NCBI RefSeq assembly: GCF_025998815.1
Contig: NZ_AP026678.1
Location: forward strand, 868,001-932,000
Direction of reading: 5' to 3'
DNA: 64,000 nt
Source: Ignavibacterium sp.
GTDB taxonomy: Bacteria; Bacteroidota; Ignavibacteria; Ignavibacteriales; Ignavibacteriaceae
Shown one piece after another: positions 25,334-33,821 of the stretch (position 1 is its first letter; the number at the start of each line of letters is the position of its first letter). A model generated the notes under the pieces. It was given only the letters and a program-made list of their open reading frames with translations, did not search any database and was not told the origin of the DNA. Made by a program: the position numbers and the translations under genes.

Positions 25334-28300
25334 ATGAGAAAATTCTTAACTTTTCTATCCATACTGATATTATTATTGGTCAGTATGAATGTTTATGCTC
25401 AGGTAAGTAGTATGACTTTCAGCTCTTCATCAGGAACATACTCAGAAATAACCGGAGGAACTTTACTCGGTTCAACCACATCTGATGACCAATATTTTGT
25501 TGACCCTGGAGTTCCTTTAGGTGGAACAACCAGAACTGGTCCTGGATTCCCAATCGGTTTTGATTTCGTAATCAACGGAAATACTTTCGATAGATTCGGT
25601 GTTAACAATAATGGCTGGATTTCATTAGGCAAATCAGCTCTTTCACCTTCTGTTGATATGAATACAACTAGCGCTTATACTCCTTTATCTTCTACAGCAT
25701 CTAATACGCCTCCCGAGCTAAGAACAAGAATAGCAGGTTTAGGAAGAGACTTACAAGCGCAAACTGGAGCTGAATTAAGATATGAATTATTAGGTACTGC
25801 TCCTAACCGAACTTTGGTTATACAATGGAAGGGTTATAAAAAGTATGGAACCTCGGGCACTGGTGATAATTATAATTTTCAAATCAGATTAAACGAAACC
25901 AGCAACACCGTTGAAATTGTATATGGTACGATGACAAATAACGCTACTTCGACTACAGTCCAGGTAGGTATTGGCGGATCTACAGCAAGTGATTTTAACA
26001 ATAGAACAACAACTACCGATTGGACTGCCTCAAGTCCGGGTACAACTAATTCAGCTTCAATGACTTTATCAAGTACTGTTTTTCCTCCATCAGGTTTGAC
26101 ATATTTGTGGCAACCACCTGCTCCAGTTGATTTAGGTGCTATCGCATTAATTTCTCCTCCGAATTTGGAATGTTTTAGTTCCACTGAAACAGTAACCATA
26201 AGAATTCAGAATTTCGGCTCAGCCACGATTGATTTTTCTGTAACCCCTGCAACAGTAAATGCCTCTGTTACCGGACCAAATCCACAAACATTTTCTCCTG
26301 TTGTTTTGAATTCAGGAACTTTAGCTCCCGGTGCAACACAGGATGTTACTATCACTACAACGTATAATATGAGTGCATTTGGTACATATACTTTTAATGC
26401 AAGTACGAGTATAAGCGGAGATGGTAATTCCGGAAATGATGCAATGGGCCCACAGACCAGAACAAATGTTTCACCTGCTTCTTTTCCTGAATTTGTGGAT
26501 TTCACTGGCTTTAATGGTACAAATTTAACCACAGTTTTTCCAAACTGGAAGGAAGCTTCCGGCGCTTCACCAAGTGGTACAAGTTCATTATGGACATCGC
26601 AAACAGGATTAGGTGGAACGGGTAACATTACAGCTAGAATAAATCTATATACAACTTCACGAAATGAATGGATAATTGGTCCAAAGATTATACCTCAATC
26701 AAATACAGTATTGAAATTTAACGCTGCTGTTACAAATTGGAATTCTGTTACTGTTCCTGATACAATGGGCTCGGATGATAAAGTTCAAGTAATGATAAGT
26801 ACGGATTGCGGACTCAGTTGGAATTCAATTTTTACAATGGACGCAACAACTGGTTTGACAAATACATTAACACAATTTACAATACCCCTGGGAGCTTATT
26901 CAGGTCAGCAAATAAAAGTTGCTTTTTATGCTACTGACGGACCGATTGATGATCCTCAAGATTATGATTTTCATCTTGATGATATTTACATCGGAGGTCC
27001 TTCACCTGATAACCCAAATTCTTTTGCTGCTAATCCTTTAAGTTCATCACAAATTCAATTAACCTTCACAACAAACAGCAGTAATAACAATGTTGTGATT
27101 GTCTGGAATAATACTGGAACTTTTACAGTACCATCAGGCACTCCGCCGTCAATAGGTCAACCATTTGCAGGTGGTACATTACTATATAATGGGATTGTAT
27201 CTCCAGTTAATCACACAGGATTAACACCTAACACACAATATTTTTACAAAGCTTTTTCTTATGACGGTTCATTATATTCTCCCGGATTAACAACATCTGC
27301 AACAACTCTGTGTGATCCGGTAACAACGCTCAATGAAAACTTTGATGCGGTAACTGTACCGGCATTACCTGGATGTTGGTATAAAGTTGGTTCGGGAGGC
27401 TCTGCGTCTACTCAAGCATCAAATGCAAATTCATCACCAAATTGTCTCTATATCTATTCAGGTAGCACAACATCATTAGCAGTAGTCTCACTACCTCCAT
27501 TAAGTAACGCTGGTGCCGGCACACATAGATTAAGATTTTTTGCAAGAGCTAATTTCACTGTTGGTGGTGTTATTCAAATTGGTTATTTAACCAATCCAAA
27601 TGATGCAAACAGTTTTGTTAAAGTTGATTCAATAATTGCAAACTCGCTGACATATCAACAGTTCACTAAATTTTTGGGAACTGCACCTGGTTCCAATCAG
27701 GTATTGGCATTCAGACATTCCGGGTCACCAGCCAATAGCGTCCTGATTGATGATGTTGTTTGGGAACCTGTACCTGTCGGTCCACCAAATCCTGCGATTG
27801 TTGTTTCACCTGCTGATAGTGCTAGTAATGTTGCTGTAAATACATCTTTACAATGGCAAAGTGGTGGTGGAGCACCTGAAACAGGTTACAGAATTTATTT
27901 TGGTACAGACGGTGGTGGAGTTACACCTCCAACAAATATTTTAAACAATATAGATTTAGGATTGGTAACATCTTATACTCCAGCTTCTCCACTAGGTTAT
28001 AATACAACTTACTATTGGATGATTGTTCCTTATAACGGCAGTGGAAATGCTACCGGCACGCCAATCTGGAGATTTACCACAATGCCTGATCCAACAATCA
28101 CACCACCTTATGCTCAGGACTTTGAAGGTACATTCCCTCCAATGAACTGGACGAGATTTACTGGATTATTAGCAGATACATCCATTCTTACTTCCACAAC
28201 ATCTGGTTGGATACAGGATGATTGGAGAAATATAACCTCGCCAGTAAACAAAGCTGCCAAATTAAATATTTGGTCAACTACAACTAAATACTGGTTGGTA

Positions 28301-31300
28301 ACCCCACCAATAAATCTAGGTAGCGGTTCAACAAATTATCAGATTGAATTTGATTTGACTCTGAACGCATATAATACTTCTAACCCTCCCGGAACTTCTG
28401 GTGTTGATGATAAATTCGCAGTGGTAATTTCAACTGATGGTGGAACAACTTGGTTATCTGCAAATACACTTAGACTCTGGGATAATGCCGGTTCACCGTA
28501 TGTTTATAACAACATAAATTATCTGGGCGAACATATCGTCCTGAATCTTACCGGTTATACTGGTATTGTAAAAATAGGGTTTTACGGTGAATCAACTGTA
28601 AGCAATGCTGATAACGATTTAATGATTGATAATTTTGAGGTTAAAGAGGTTCCGACTACACCTTTATTTACGATTAGTCCGACATCAAAAGATTTCGGAA
28701 CTGTTATTTCAGGTAATACAGTTTCTTCTAATTTTACAATTACTAATACTGGTGTTGGTACCTTGACAATCAATTCCGGCGGAATAACTTTAACCAGCAC
28801 TAATGCAAATCAATTCAGTTTGGGAAGCATTACATATCCGATTAATCTTTCCAACGGTCAAAGCACTCAAATTACAGTTAATTTTTCACCAACAAGCGCA
28901 GGTGTTAAAACAGCTAATCTCCAGATCGTGCATAATGCTCCTGGTTCTCCGGCTGTTGTTCCTTTAACGGGTAATGCTTTACCTGCAGGAATATTATTTG
29001 AAGACTTTACAGGAACAACTTTCCCACCGGATGGCTGGATTGCAGTAAATAATGATGGTGGTACAAAGAATTGGGTAAGAAATACTGGCAATTTTAATTC
29101 GTCACCAGCTTCTGCTTCTTCTAGTTGGGAATCTTCCACATTAAGAAACAATGACTGGTTAATCACTCCAAAGTTGGTAGTATCATCCGGAGATTCGATA
29201 ATATTCTGGATAAGTGCTGCATCCACTAACTGGACAGAGGAACTTGTAGTTAAAGTTGGAACATCTAACGACCCAAATGGAAGCTGGGTAACTCTGGACT
29301 CTATTTTAACAAATAATACGGGTTGGGAAAGAAAAGCATATAGCTTATCAGCTTTTGCAGGTCAGAATGTTTATGTAGCATTTGTAAACAGAGGGCTAGA
29401 TGAATTCACAGTTTATATTGATGACATAGTAGGTCCGCAGGTTTATATTCCTGCTGTTGATGTCGCTTTACAAAGCTTCTATCAATCAAGTGGATTACCT
29501 GTACCAAGAGGCATTGCTCAATTTGAGGATTACAATATTTATATTAAGCAAAATGAAAATTCAAGCAAGAAAGAACCTGTAGAGGTACTGTCAAATTCAA
29601 ATACTGGTGTAAAAGCAAGCAATTCAAATAATACATTACTAGTTGAAAATTCCAATATCCCATTCGAACTCAATAATATCCAAATTAAAGCTGCTGTTAA
29701 AAATTTAGGTCAAAACTCAACTAATTATTCAATCAATTATTCTGTTGGTGGTGTTAACCAATCTCCATACAGCGGTCCGTCAATTAATCCCGGTCAAACA
29801 GATACAGCTACAATAAACTACTCTCCGACTGCTACTGGTACATTTATTACTGCAGGAACAGTTTCAGCCAGTGGTGATGAGGTCCCGGGAAATGATTCAA
29901 GAGAATTCAGGATGAGAGTATATCCTGACTCATACACCAGAACCATCTATGACAGAGGTGATAATATTGTTGATACCTGGGTTGGTTGGGCTGATAGTAC
30001 AATCAGAATGAAAGCTGGTGTAAGATTCACTGCTCCTTCTGAGATAAAATTAGCTGGTGTTGATTTCATTTGCAGAACAGAAGCAGTTAGCAATGGATCA
30101 TTTGAAGTTCAGGTTCGTGCTGCTGGTGATTCTTCCGGTGCACCTGGTGCAGTCCTCTACACTCAGGTTTATTCAGCCAACGATTACTTTGCCGGTGCTG
30201 GTGATTATATCTTCTTCCCATTTGGTAATGATGCACCAACAATTGCAAGTGGTTCTGATTATTGGATTACTGTTAAAGCTCCGTTAGGTGTTCTTTATCC
30301 CGGTGCTGTCCATAACACAGGATTTACAGCTGGTAGAAGCTTCTATGAAGATTTTACCGATACTACTGTTTGGATTCCTTTAGTTATTACTACTGAAAGA
30401 GCCTGGATAATGAGAGCAGTTCATATTCCGGCTGCAGCTACTTTCCAACTTACAGTTAATGTATCAAATGGTTGGAATATGGTATCAGTACCTGGTTTGC
30501 ATCCTGTTGATCAGAATGTTACTACCTGGTGGTCTGGTAAAGACCCTGCTGCAAATGTATTTAAGTTCCAGGGAGCTTATCAACCTGTCACTACTGTTCA
30601 GCCCGGTCTTGGTTACTGGATGAAACATCTTGGTGCTAATACTTACAACACAGGTGATGAATGGCCTGCTGGCGGTATCAATATCGTTCCTCACGATCCT
30701 CTTACTGCTGCTGCCGGATGGAATCTCATCGGTGGTTATGAGTTCTTAGCTCCTACTTCGGCTCTTACTACTACACCATCCGGACTTATCTCTGGATTTG
30801 TCTATGGTTACACTCCTGGCACTGGTTATCAGGTTGCCAGTGACCTTGTGCCTGGCTATGGCTACTGGGTTAAACTTACTGCTGCTGGTCAGATTAATGT
30901 TAATCCAGGTCCTAAAGCCAACTTCAAACTATCTGACTTTATCCCTGATGACTTCGGTAAGATTATCATTACTGATAATGCAGGTAAGTCTTATACTCTC
31001 TATGTTGCTCAGGGTAAACAGGCTCAGAAGACTTCTCTTGATTTATTCGAACTTCCTCCTGTGCCATTTACAGATATGTTCGATGTAAGATACACATCGG
31101 GAAGATTTGTTGAAGATTTGGGCAGTGCAATGAAGACAATACAGATGCAGGGAGTTGAATATCCTGTAAGAGTAAGAGTAGAAGGAATGATGCTTAGGAT
31201 AACAGATGAGACAGGAAAAGCAATAAATGAGAGAGTTAAGTCAGGCGAAGAGATAACAATCAGCAACTCACAGATAAGCAAGTTGAATGTGATGAGTGAT

Positions 31301-31576
31301 ATAATACCTGATAAGTATTCACTTGAGCAGAATTATCCGAATCCATTCAACCCAACGACAACGATAGAGTTCTCGTTGCCGGAGGATGTAGAAAATGTAA
31401 GATTGACGATATACAATGCATTGGGAGAGAAGGTAGCAGAGTTAGTAAACGGCAAGATGGAAGCAGGTAGATACAGATATCAGTGGAATGCTGGAAATGT
31501 TGCTACAGGATTGTATATCTATGAACTTAAGACTAACAAATTCTCTTCTGTTAAGAAGATGATGTTGTTGAAGTAA
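25334..31576 (+). CDS. Giant multidomain secreted surface protein with T9SS type A sorting domain
   Basis: A 2080-residue exported protein with a signal peptide (1-22). Order of modules by rough residue: N-terminal beta domain (25-257) shared with the gene at 33822; CARDB-like (262-380); jelly-roll 'choice-of-anchor' type (380-555); FN3-like (556-660); jelly-roll (660-815); FN3-like (816-918); jelly-roll (918-1108); ASH/'choice-of-anchor D' (1108-1215, 'SKDFGTVISGNTV'); jelly-roll (1216-1373, 'FEDFTGTTFPPDGW'); CARDB-like (1374-1535); a module shared with the gene at 46284 (1535-1700); and the cassette (1702-2080). The cassette ends in the T9SS sorting domain 'SLEQNYPNPFNPTTTIEFS' to 'KMMLLK'. 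Probably an adhesin or matrix component; ligand unknown. It has a long leader upstream and a strong terminator downstream. Confidence 0.88.
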   Translation: MRKFLTFLSILILLLVSMNVYAQVSSMTFSSSSGTYSEITGGTLLGSTTSDDQYFVDPGVPLGGTTRTGPGFPIGFDFVINGNTFDRFGVNNNGWISLGKSALSPSVDMNTTSAYTPLSSTASNTPPELRTRIAGLGRDLQAQTGAELRYELLGTAPNRTLVIQWKGYKKYGTSGTGDNYNFQIRLNETSNTVEIVYGTMTNNATSTTVQVGIGGSTASDFNNRTTTTDWTASSPGTTNSASMTLSSTVFPPSGLTYLWQPPAPVDLGAIALISPPNLECFSSTETVTIRIQNFGSATIDFSVTPATVNASVTGPNPQTFSPVVLNSGTLAPGATQDVTITTTYNMSAFGTYTFNASTSISGDGNSGNDAMGPQTRTNVSPASFPEFVDFTGFNGTNLTTVFPNWKEASGASPSGTSSLWTSQTGLGGTGNITARINLYTTSRNEWIIGPKIIPQSNTVLKFNAAVTNWNSVTVPDTMGSDDKVQVMISTDCGLSWNSIFTMDATTGLTNTLTQFTIPLGAYSGQQIKVAFYATDGPIDDPQDYDFHLDDIYIGGPSPDNPNSFAANPLSSSQIQLTFTTNSSNNNVVIVWNNTGTFTVPSGTPPSIGQPFAGGTLLYNGIVSPVNHTGLTPNTQYFYKAFSYDGSLYSPGLTTSATTLCDPVTTLNENFDAVTVPALPGCWYKVGSGGSASTQASNANSSPNCLYIYSGSTTSLAVVSLPPLSNAGAGTHRLRFFARANFTVGGVIQIGYLTNPNDANSFVKVDSIIANSLTYQQFTKFLGTAPGSNQVLAFRHSGSPANSVLIDDVVWEPVPVGPPNPAIVVSPADSASNVAVNTSLQWQSGGGAPETGYRIYFGTDGGGVTPPTNILNNIDLGLVTSYTPASPLGYNTTYYWMIVPYNGSGNATGTPIWRFTTMPDPTITPPYAQDFEGTFPPMNWTRFTGLLADTSILTSTTSGWIQDDWRNITSPVNKAAKLNIWSTTTKYWLVTPPINLGSGSTNYQIEFDLTLNAYNTSNPPGTSGVDDKFAVVISTDGGTTWLSANTLRLWDNAGSPYVYNNINYLGEHIVLNLTGYTGIVKIGFYGESTVSNADNDLMIDNFEVKEVPTTPLFTISPTSKDFGTVISGNTVSSNFTITNTGVGTLTINSGGITLTSTNANQFSLGSITYPINLSNGQSTQITVNFSPTSAGVKTANLQIVHNAPGSPAVVPLTGNALPAGILFEDFTGTTFPPDGWIAVNNDGGTKNWVRNTGNFNSSPASASSSWESSTLRNNDWLITPKLVVSSGDSIIFWISAASTNWTEELVVKVGTSNDPNGSWVTLDSILTNNTGWERKAYSLSAFAGQNVYVAFVNRGLDEFTVYIDDIVGPQVYIPAVDVALQSFYQSSGLPVPRGIAQFEDYNIYIKQNENSSKKEPVEVLSNSNTGVKASNSNNTLLVENSNIPFELNNIQIKAAVKNLGQNSTNYSINYSVGGVNQSPYSGPSINPGQTDTATINYSPTATGTFITAGTVSASGDEVPGNDSREFRMRVYPDSYTRTIYDRGDNIVDTWVGWADSTIRMKAGVRFTAPSEIKLAGVDFICRTEAVSNGSFEVQVRAAGDSSGAPGAVLYTQVYSANDYFAGAGDYIFFPFGNDAPTIASGSDYWITVKAPLGVLYPGAVHNTGFTAGRSFYEDFTDTTVWIPLVITTERAWIMRAVHIPAAATFQLTVNVSNGWNMVSVPGLHPVDQNVTTWWSGKDPAANVFKFQGAYQPVTTVQPGLGYWMKHLGANTYNTGDEWPAGGINIVPHDPLTAAAGWNLIGGYEFLAPTSALTTTPSGLISGFVYGYTPGTGYQVASDLVPGYGYWVKLTAAGQINVNPGPKANFKLSDFIPDDFGKIIITDNAGKSYTLYVAQGKQAQKTSLDLFELPPVPFTDMFDVRYTSGRFVEDLGSAMKTIQMQGVEYPVRVRVEGMMLRITDETGKAINERVKSGEEITISNSQISKLNVMSDIIPDKYSLEQNYPNPFNPTTTIEFSLPEDVENVRLTIYNALGEKVAELVNGKMEAGRYRYQWNAGNVATGLYIYELKTNKFSSVKKMMLLK
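25424..26104 (+). repeat. 5' module repeat, copy 1 (shared with 33924-34598)
   Basis: 681 bp coding for the N-terminal beta domain. It is nearly identical at the DNA level to 33924-34598, with a two-codon difference around 25846-25860 (GTSGTGD against GATGD). The regions that follow in the two genes are unrelated. Confidence 0.9.
30439..31576 (+). repeat. 1138-bp 3' cassette, copy A
   Basis: Encodes 378 residues: a module with 'NGWNMVSVPG', 'GYWMKHLGANTYNTGDEWP' and 'GWNLIGGYEF', followed by the T9SS sorting domain. The same 1138-bp length, ending on the stop codon, recurs at 38069, 58028 and 61774. No length differences were seen. Confidence 0.94.
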
Positions 31577-31584
31577 TTTTTTTC

Positions 31585-31625
31585 AAACCCGAACTGCCAG
31601 AGCAGCAGTTCGGGTTTAATTTTTA
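31585..31625 (+). terminator. Rho-independent terminator after the 2080-residue gene
   Basis: A 13-bp perfect stem (31585-31597 with 31605-31617), a 7-nt loop, then an AT-rich tail TTTAATTTTT. It lies 9 bp past the stop. Confidence 0.85.
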
Positions 31626-31648
31626 TAAAACCAAAAAGTGAGGTAAAT

Positions 31649-33103
31649 ATGAAAAAATTAACTTTACTCTTCCTGATGGTTTTTAATTTTACTTTTCTCT
31701 TTTCTCAAACTTTTGTAACTCACAACACGAACACATTGCAAGTAAGCATCTTTGACAATGGTTACATCGGACATAACTTTGATGCTACTCAAGGTGGTGG
31801 TGTAGTGTTTGGTTCAGCTCCCGATGCAATGTTTACTGCAGGAGTGATGTTTGGCGATAATGTAAGAGGAGTTAATGGAATGGTTGGTAGCTTCGTACAG
31901 GGCACACCACAGCAGCCAATTATTGCTGATCTACAAAATACAGTTCCGTTTACTCCATTTACTTCCGATCCATACTTCAACCAGATAACTGAGGCAAGAA
32001 TGAATGATGGGCTTGCACCTCTACCATACAATGTAACAATCAAACAAAAATCTTATTCTAACACTGGTGATAAATTCGTAATCATCACTTACGAACTAAC
32101 CAATAATTCTTCAATTACATATTCTAATTTCAGAGTTGGAATTTTTGCTGATTGGGATGTAGGTGCAGCAGCTTTTATGAATAATAGAAGAGGAATGGAT
32201 ATTTCACGAAATCTTGTTTATCAGTATTTACAAGGTTCACAAGATCCAAATTATTACGGTGTTGTTGCTCTGAGTGGTTTGACAGGAGGAACCAGCACTG
32301 ATGTATTTCCGGGTGATGTTAATACTATCAGGAATGAAATTTATTTATTAATCAGCAACATTTATGATAGTACTTCAAGCACAAGATTAGGTGACTTTCG
32401 TTCTTTTATAGGAAGTGGTCCGTATACTTTTTCTCCGGGTAGTACATTAAATGTTGCTTTTGCTATTGTAGTTGGAACTAACTTAGCTGATCTTCAGACA
32501 TCAGCTGATGCGGCTGCTTTCAAATATAACAATTACATTCTGCCAGTTGAACTTACTTCATTCACTGCATCAGTAAATCTGAATGGAGATGTTAGTTTAG
32601 AATGGATTACGGAGACTGAAATTAATAATCACGGTTTTGTAGTAGAAAGGAAAACCGATAACACTGACTTCACTTCAATTGGATTTGTAAAAGGAAACGG
32701 CACAACTATAGAAAGGAAAATATATACATTCATTGATAGAAACTTAGAAGCAGGAAAATATTATTACAGATTAAAGCAAATTGATTTCAACGGACAGTTC
32801 GAATACAGCGATATAATTGAAGTGGAGGTAACACCAGTAAACAAATATTTACTTGAACAGAATTATCCGAATCCATTTAATCCGGGCACTGTAATTAGCT
32901 GGCAATCTCCGATTGATAGCTGGCAAACACTAAAAGTATATGATATACTTGGAAATGAAGTCGCCACACTCGTTAATGAATTCAGAAATGCCGGCAAATA
33001 TTCAATAAGATTTGATATGAAAGATTTAGCACCGGGAACATATTTCTATCAACTTAAGATCGGTGATGTTGTTCAAACAAAGAAGATGACTTTACTCAAA
33101 TAG
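31649..33103 (+). CDS. Secreted protein with T9SS type A sorting domain, N-terminal domain unrecognised
   Basis: A 484-residue exported protein with a signal peptide (1-19). Residues 20-300 form a beta-rich domain with no recognised family, with motifs such as 'GYIGHNFDATQGGGVVFGS' and 'GIFADWDVGAAAFMNNRRG'. Residues 300-395 form an FN3-like module common before T9SS tails ('LPVELTSFTASVNLNGDVSL' and 'YYRLKQIDFNGQFEYSD'). The end (400-484) is a sorting domain with 'LEQNYPNPFNPGTVISW' and terminal 'KKMTLLK'. A GTGAGGTAAAT ribosome site precedes the ATG. It is flanked by two terminators, so probably monocistronic. Confidence 0.87.
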   Translation: MKKLTLLFLMVFNFTFLFSQTFVTHNTNTLQVSIFDNGYIGHNFDATQGGGVVFGSAPDAMFTAGVMFGDNVRGVNGMVGSFVQGTPQQPIIADLQNTVPFTPFTSDPYFNQITEARMNDGLAPLPYNVTIKQKSYSNTGDKFVIITYELTNNSSITYSNFRVGIFADWDVGAAAFMNNRRGMDISRNLVYQYLQGSQDPNYYGVVALSGLTGGTSTDVFPGDVNTIRNEIYLLISNIYDSTSSTRLGDFRSFIGSGPYTFSPGSTLNVAFAIVVGTNLADLQTSADAAAFKYNNYILPVELTSFTASVNLNGDVSLEWITETEINNHGFVVERKTDNTDFTSIGFVKGNGTTIERKIYTFIDRNLEAGKYYYRLKQIDFNGQFEYSDIIEVEVTPVNKYLLEQNYPNPFNPGTVISWQSPIDSWQTLKVYDILGNEVATLVNEFRNAGKYSIRFDMKDLAPGTYFYQLKIGDVVQTKKMTLLK

Positions 33104-33128
33104 AAATTATCAAAATCATTTCTTCGCT

Positions 33129-33167
33129 TCCCTCTCATTGAACGATTCTTTGAGAGGGATTTTTTTA
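33129..33167 (+). terminator. Rho-independent terminator after the 484-residue gene
   Basis: A 9-bp perfect stem TCCCTCTCA/TGAGAGGGA (33129-33137 with 33151-33159), followed by seven T. Confidence 0.9.
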
Positions 33168-33379
33168 TTCTTCAACTATCATTCCAGCAGTTTAAAAATT
33201 TTTTACACTTCTGATTGCAAAGATTAAATTTTTGTTAAATTAAAAACATTTCAGGGAAAAAATCGAAAATTTTTTTTTAAAATTTTTTTTTGAAGCTACC
33301 TCTTTGTTATTAAATGAGTTATAAAAATTCATTTAAAGTTACTTGGTAAAAACACAAGGAAAATTTAACACGAATTAAT

Positions 33380-33408
33380 TTGACAAATGAATTTGAACTT
33401 TCTATTTT
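33380..33408 (+). promoter_or_regulatory. Candidate sigma-70-type promoter for the giant gene at 33822
   Basis: TTGACA (33380-33385), a 17-bp spacer, then TATTTT (33403-33408). Predicted leader about 405 nt. It parallels the candidate at 24933-24961. Confidence 0.42.
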
Positions 33409-33498
33409 AGCCCCCGTGAGGGCAAACTATTACTGCAAAATCCTGAGTTAACCCAAATAAAATATTTTTACTCAGCGACTATTTGTTATTGTTTTGAT

Positions 33499-33578
33499 CA
33501 ACGATATAAACCACCTGAGGGAATGTTAATCGAGGGCAATTAACAAAACTCTTAAATTTATTTTGTTATTAATCGTTG
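33499..33578 (+). promoter_or_regulatory. Possible structured leader RNA with alternative pairings
   Basis: Closing pair CAACGAT/ATCGTTG (33499-33505 with 33572-33578). Inside it, GTTAAT/ATTAAC (33525-33530 with 33539-33544) competes for the same bases with TAACAAAA/TTTTGTTA (33541-33548 with 33561-33568). This may be chance in AT-rich DNA. Confidence 0.25.
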
Positions 33579-33692
33579 GTGCTTATGATCTTTATTTACC
33601 TTGACCATCTTATCAAATTTCATTTAGCAAATTTTTATTCCACAGGAATAAACTATTCTAATAAACTATCCAATCAACAATCACACGGAGGT

Positions 33693-33779
33693 ATGTTATG
33701 CTTTGGAGATATAATATTCATCTTCCATTCCTTTAATTTCATTATTCTTATTAATTCAATTAACAAAAATCAATTATAA
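33693..33779 (+). CDS. Possible upstream leader peptide (28 residues)
   Basis: A short frame starting 'MLCFGDIIFIFHSFNFIILI', hydrophobic, ending 42 bp before the giant gene's ATG. The CGGAGG sequence (33686-33691) is one of the better ribosome sites here, although its spacing to the ATG at 33693 is very short. A second ATG at 33698 in another frame is better spaced and encodes only 12 residues. Either might be translated; neither has a recognised family. Confidence 0.22.
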   Translation: MLCFGDIIFIFHSFNFIILINSINKNQL

Positions 33780-33821
33780 TTTAATTGAAGTTTGGAATAA
33801 GTAAATTTTAAGGAGAAAGTT

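Larger units (their letters stand above)
33168..33821 (+). other. Long non-coding leader region ahead of the second giant gene
   Basis: About 650 bp of AT-rich DNA with no convincing full-length gene. It contains a sigma-70-like promoter candidate (33380-33408), several inverted repeats (33499-33578), and a short frame of 28 codons at 33693-33779 with a strong CGGAGG ribosome site. No known riboswitch or RNA family was recognised. Confidence 0.55.

Noticed and set aside
33410..33445. GAGGGCAAAC segment reminiscent of the c-di-GMP-I (GEMM) riboswitch core
   Set aside because: The second conserved half (GACGCAAAGCC-like) and tetraloop receptor are missing; this is a short chance match.
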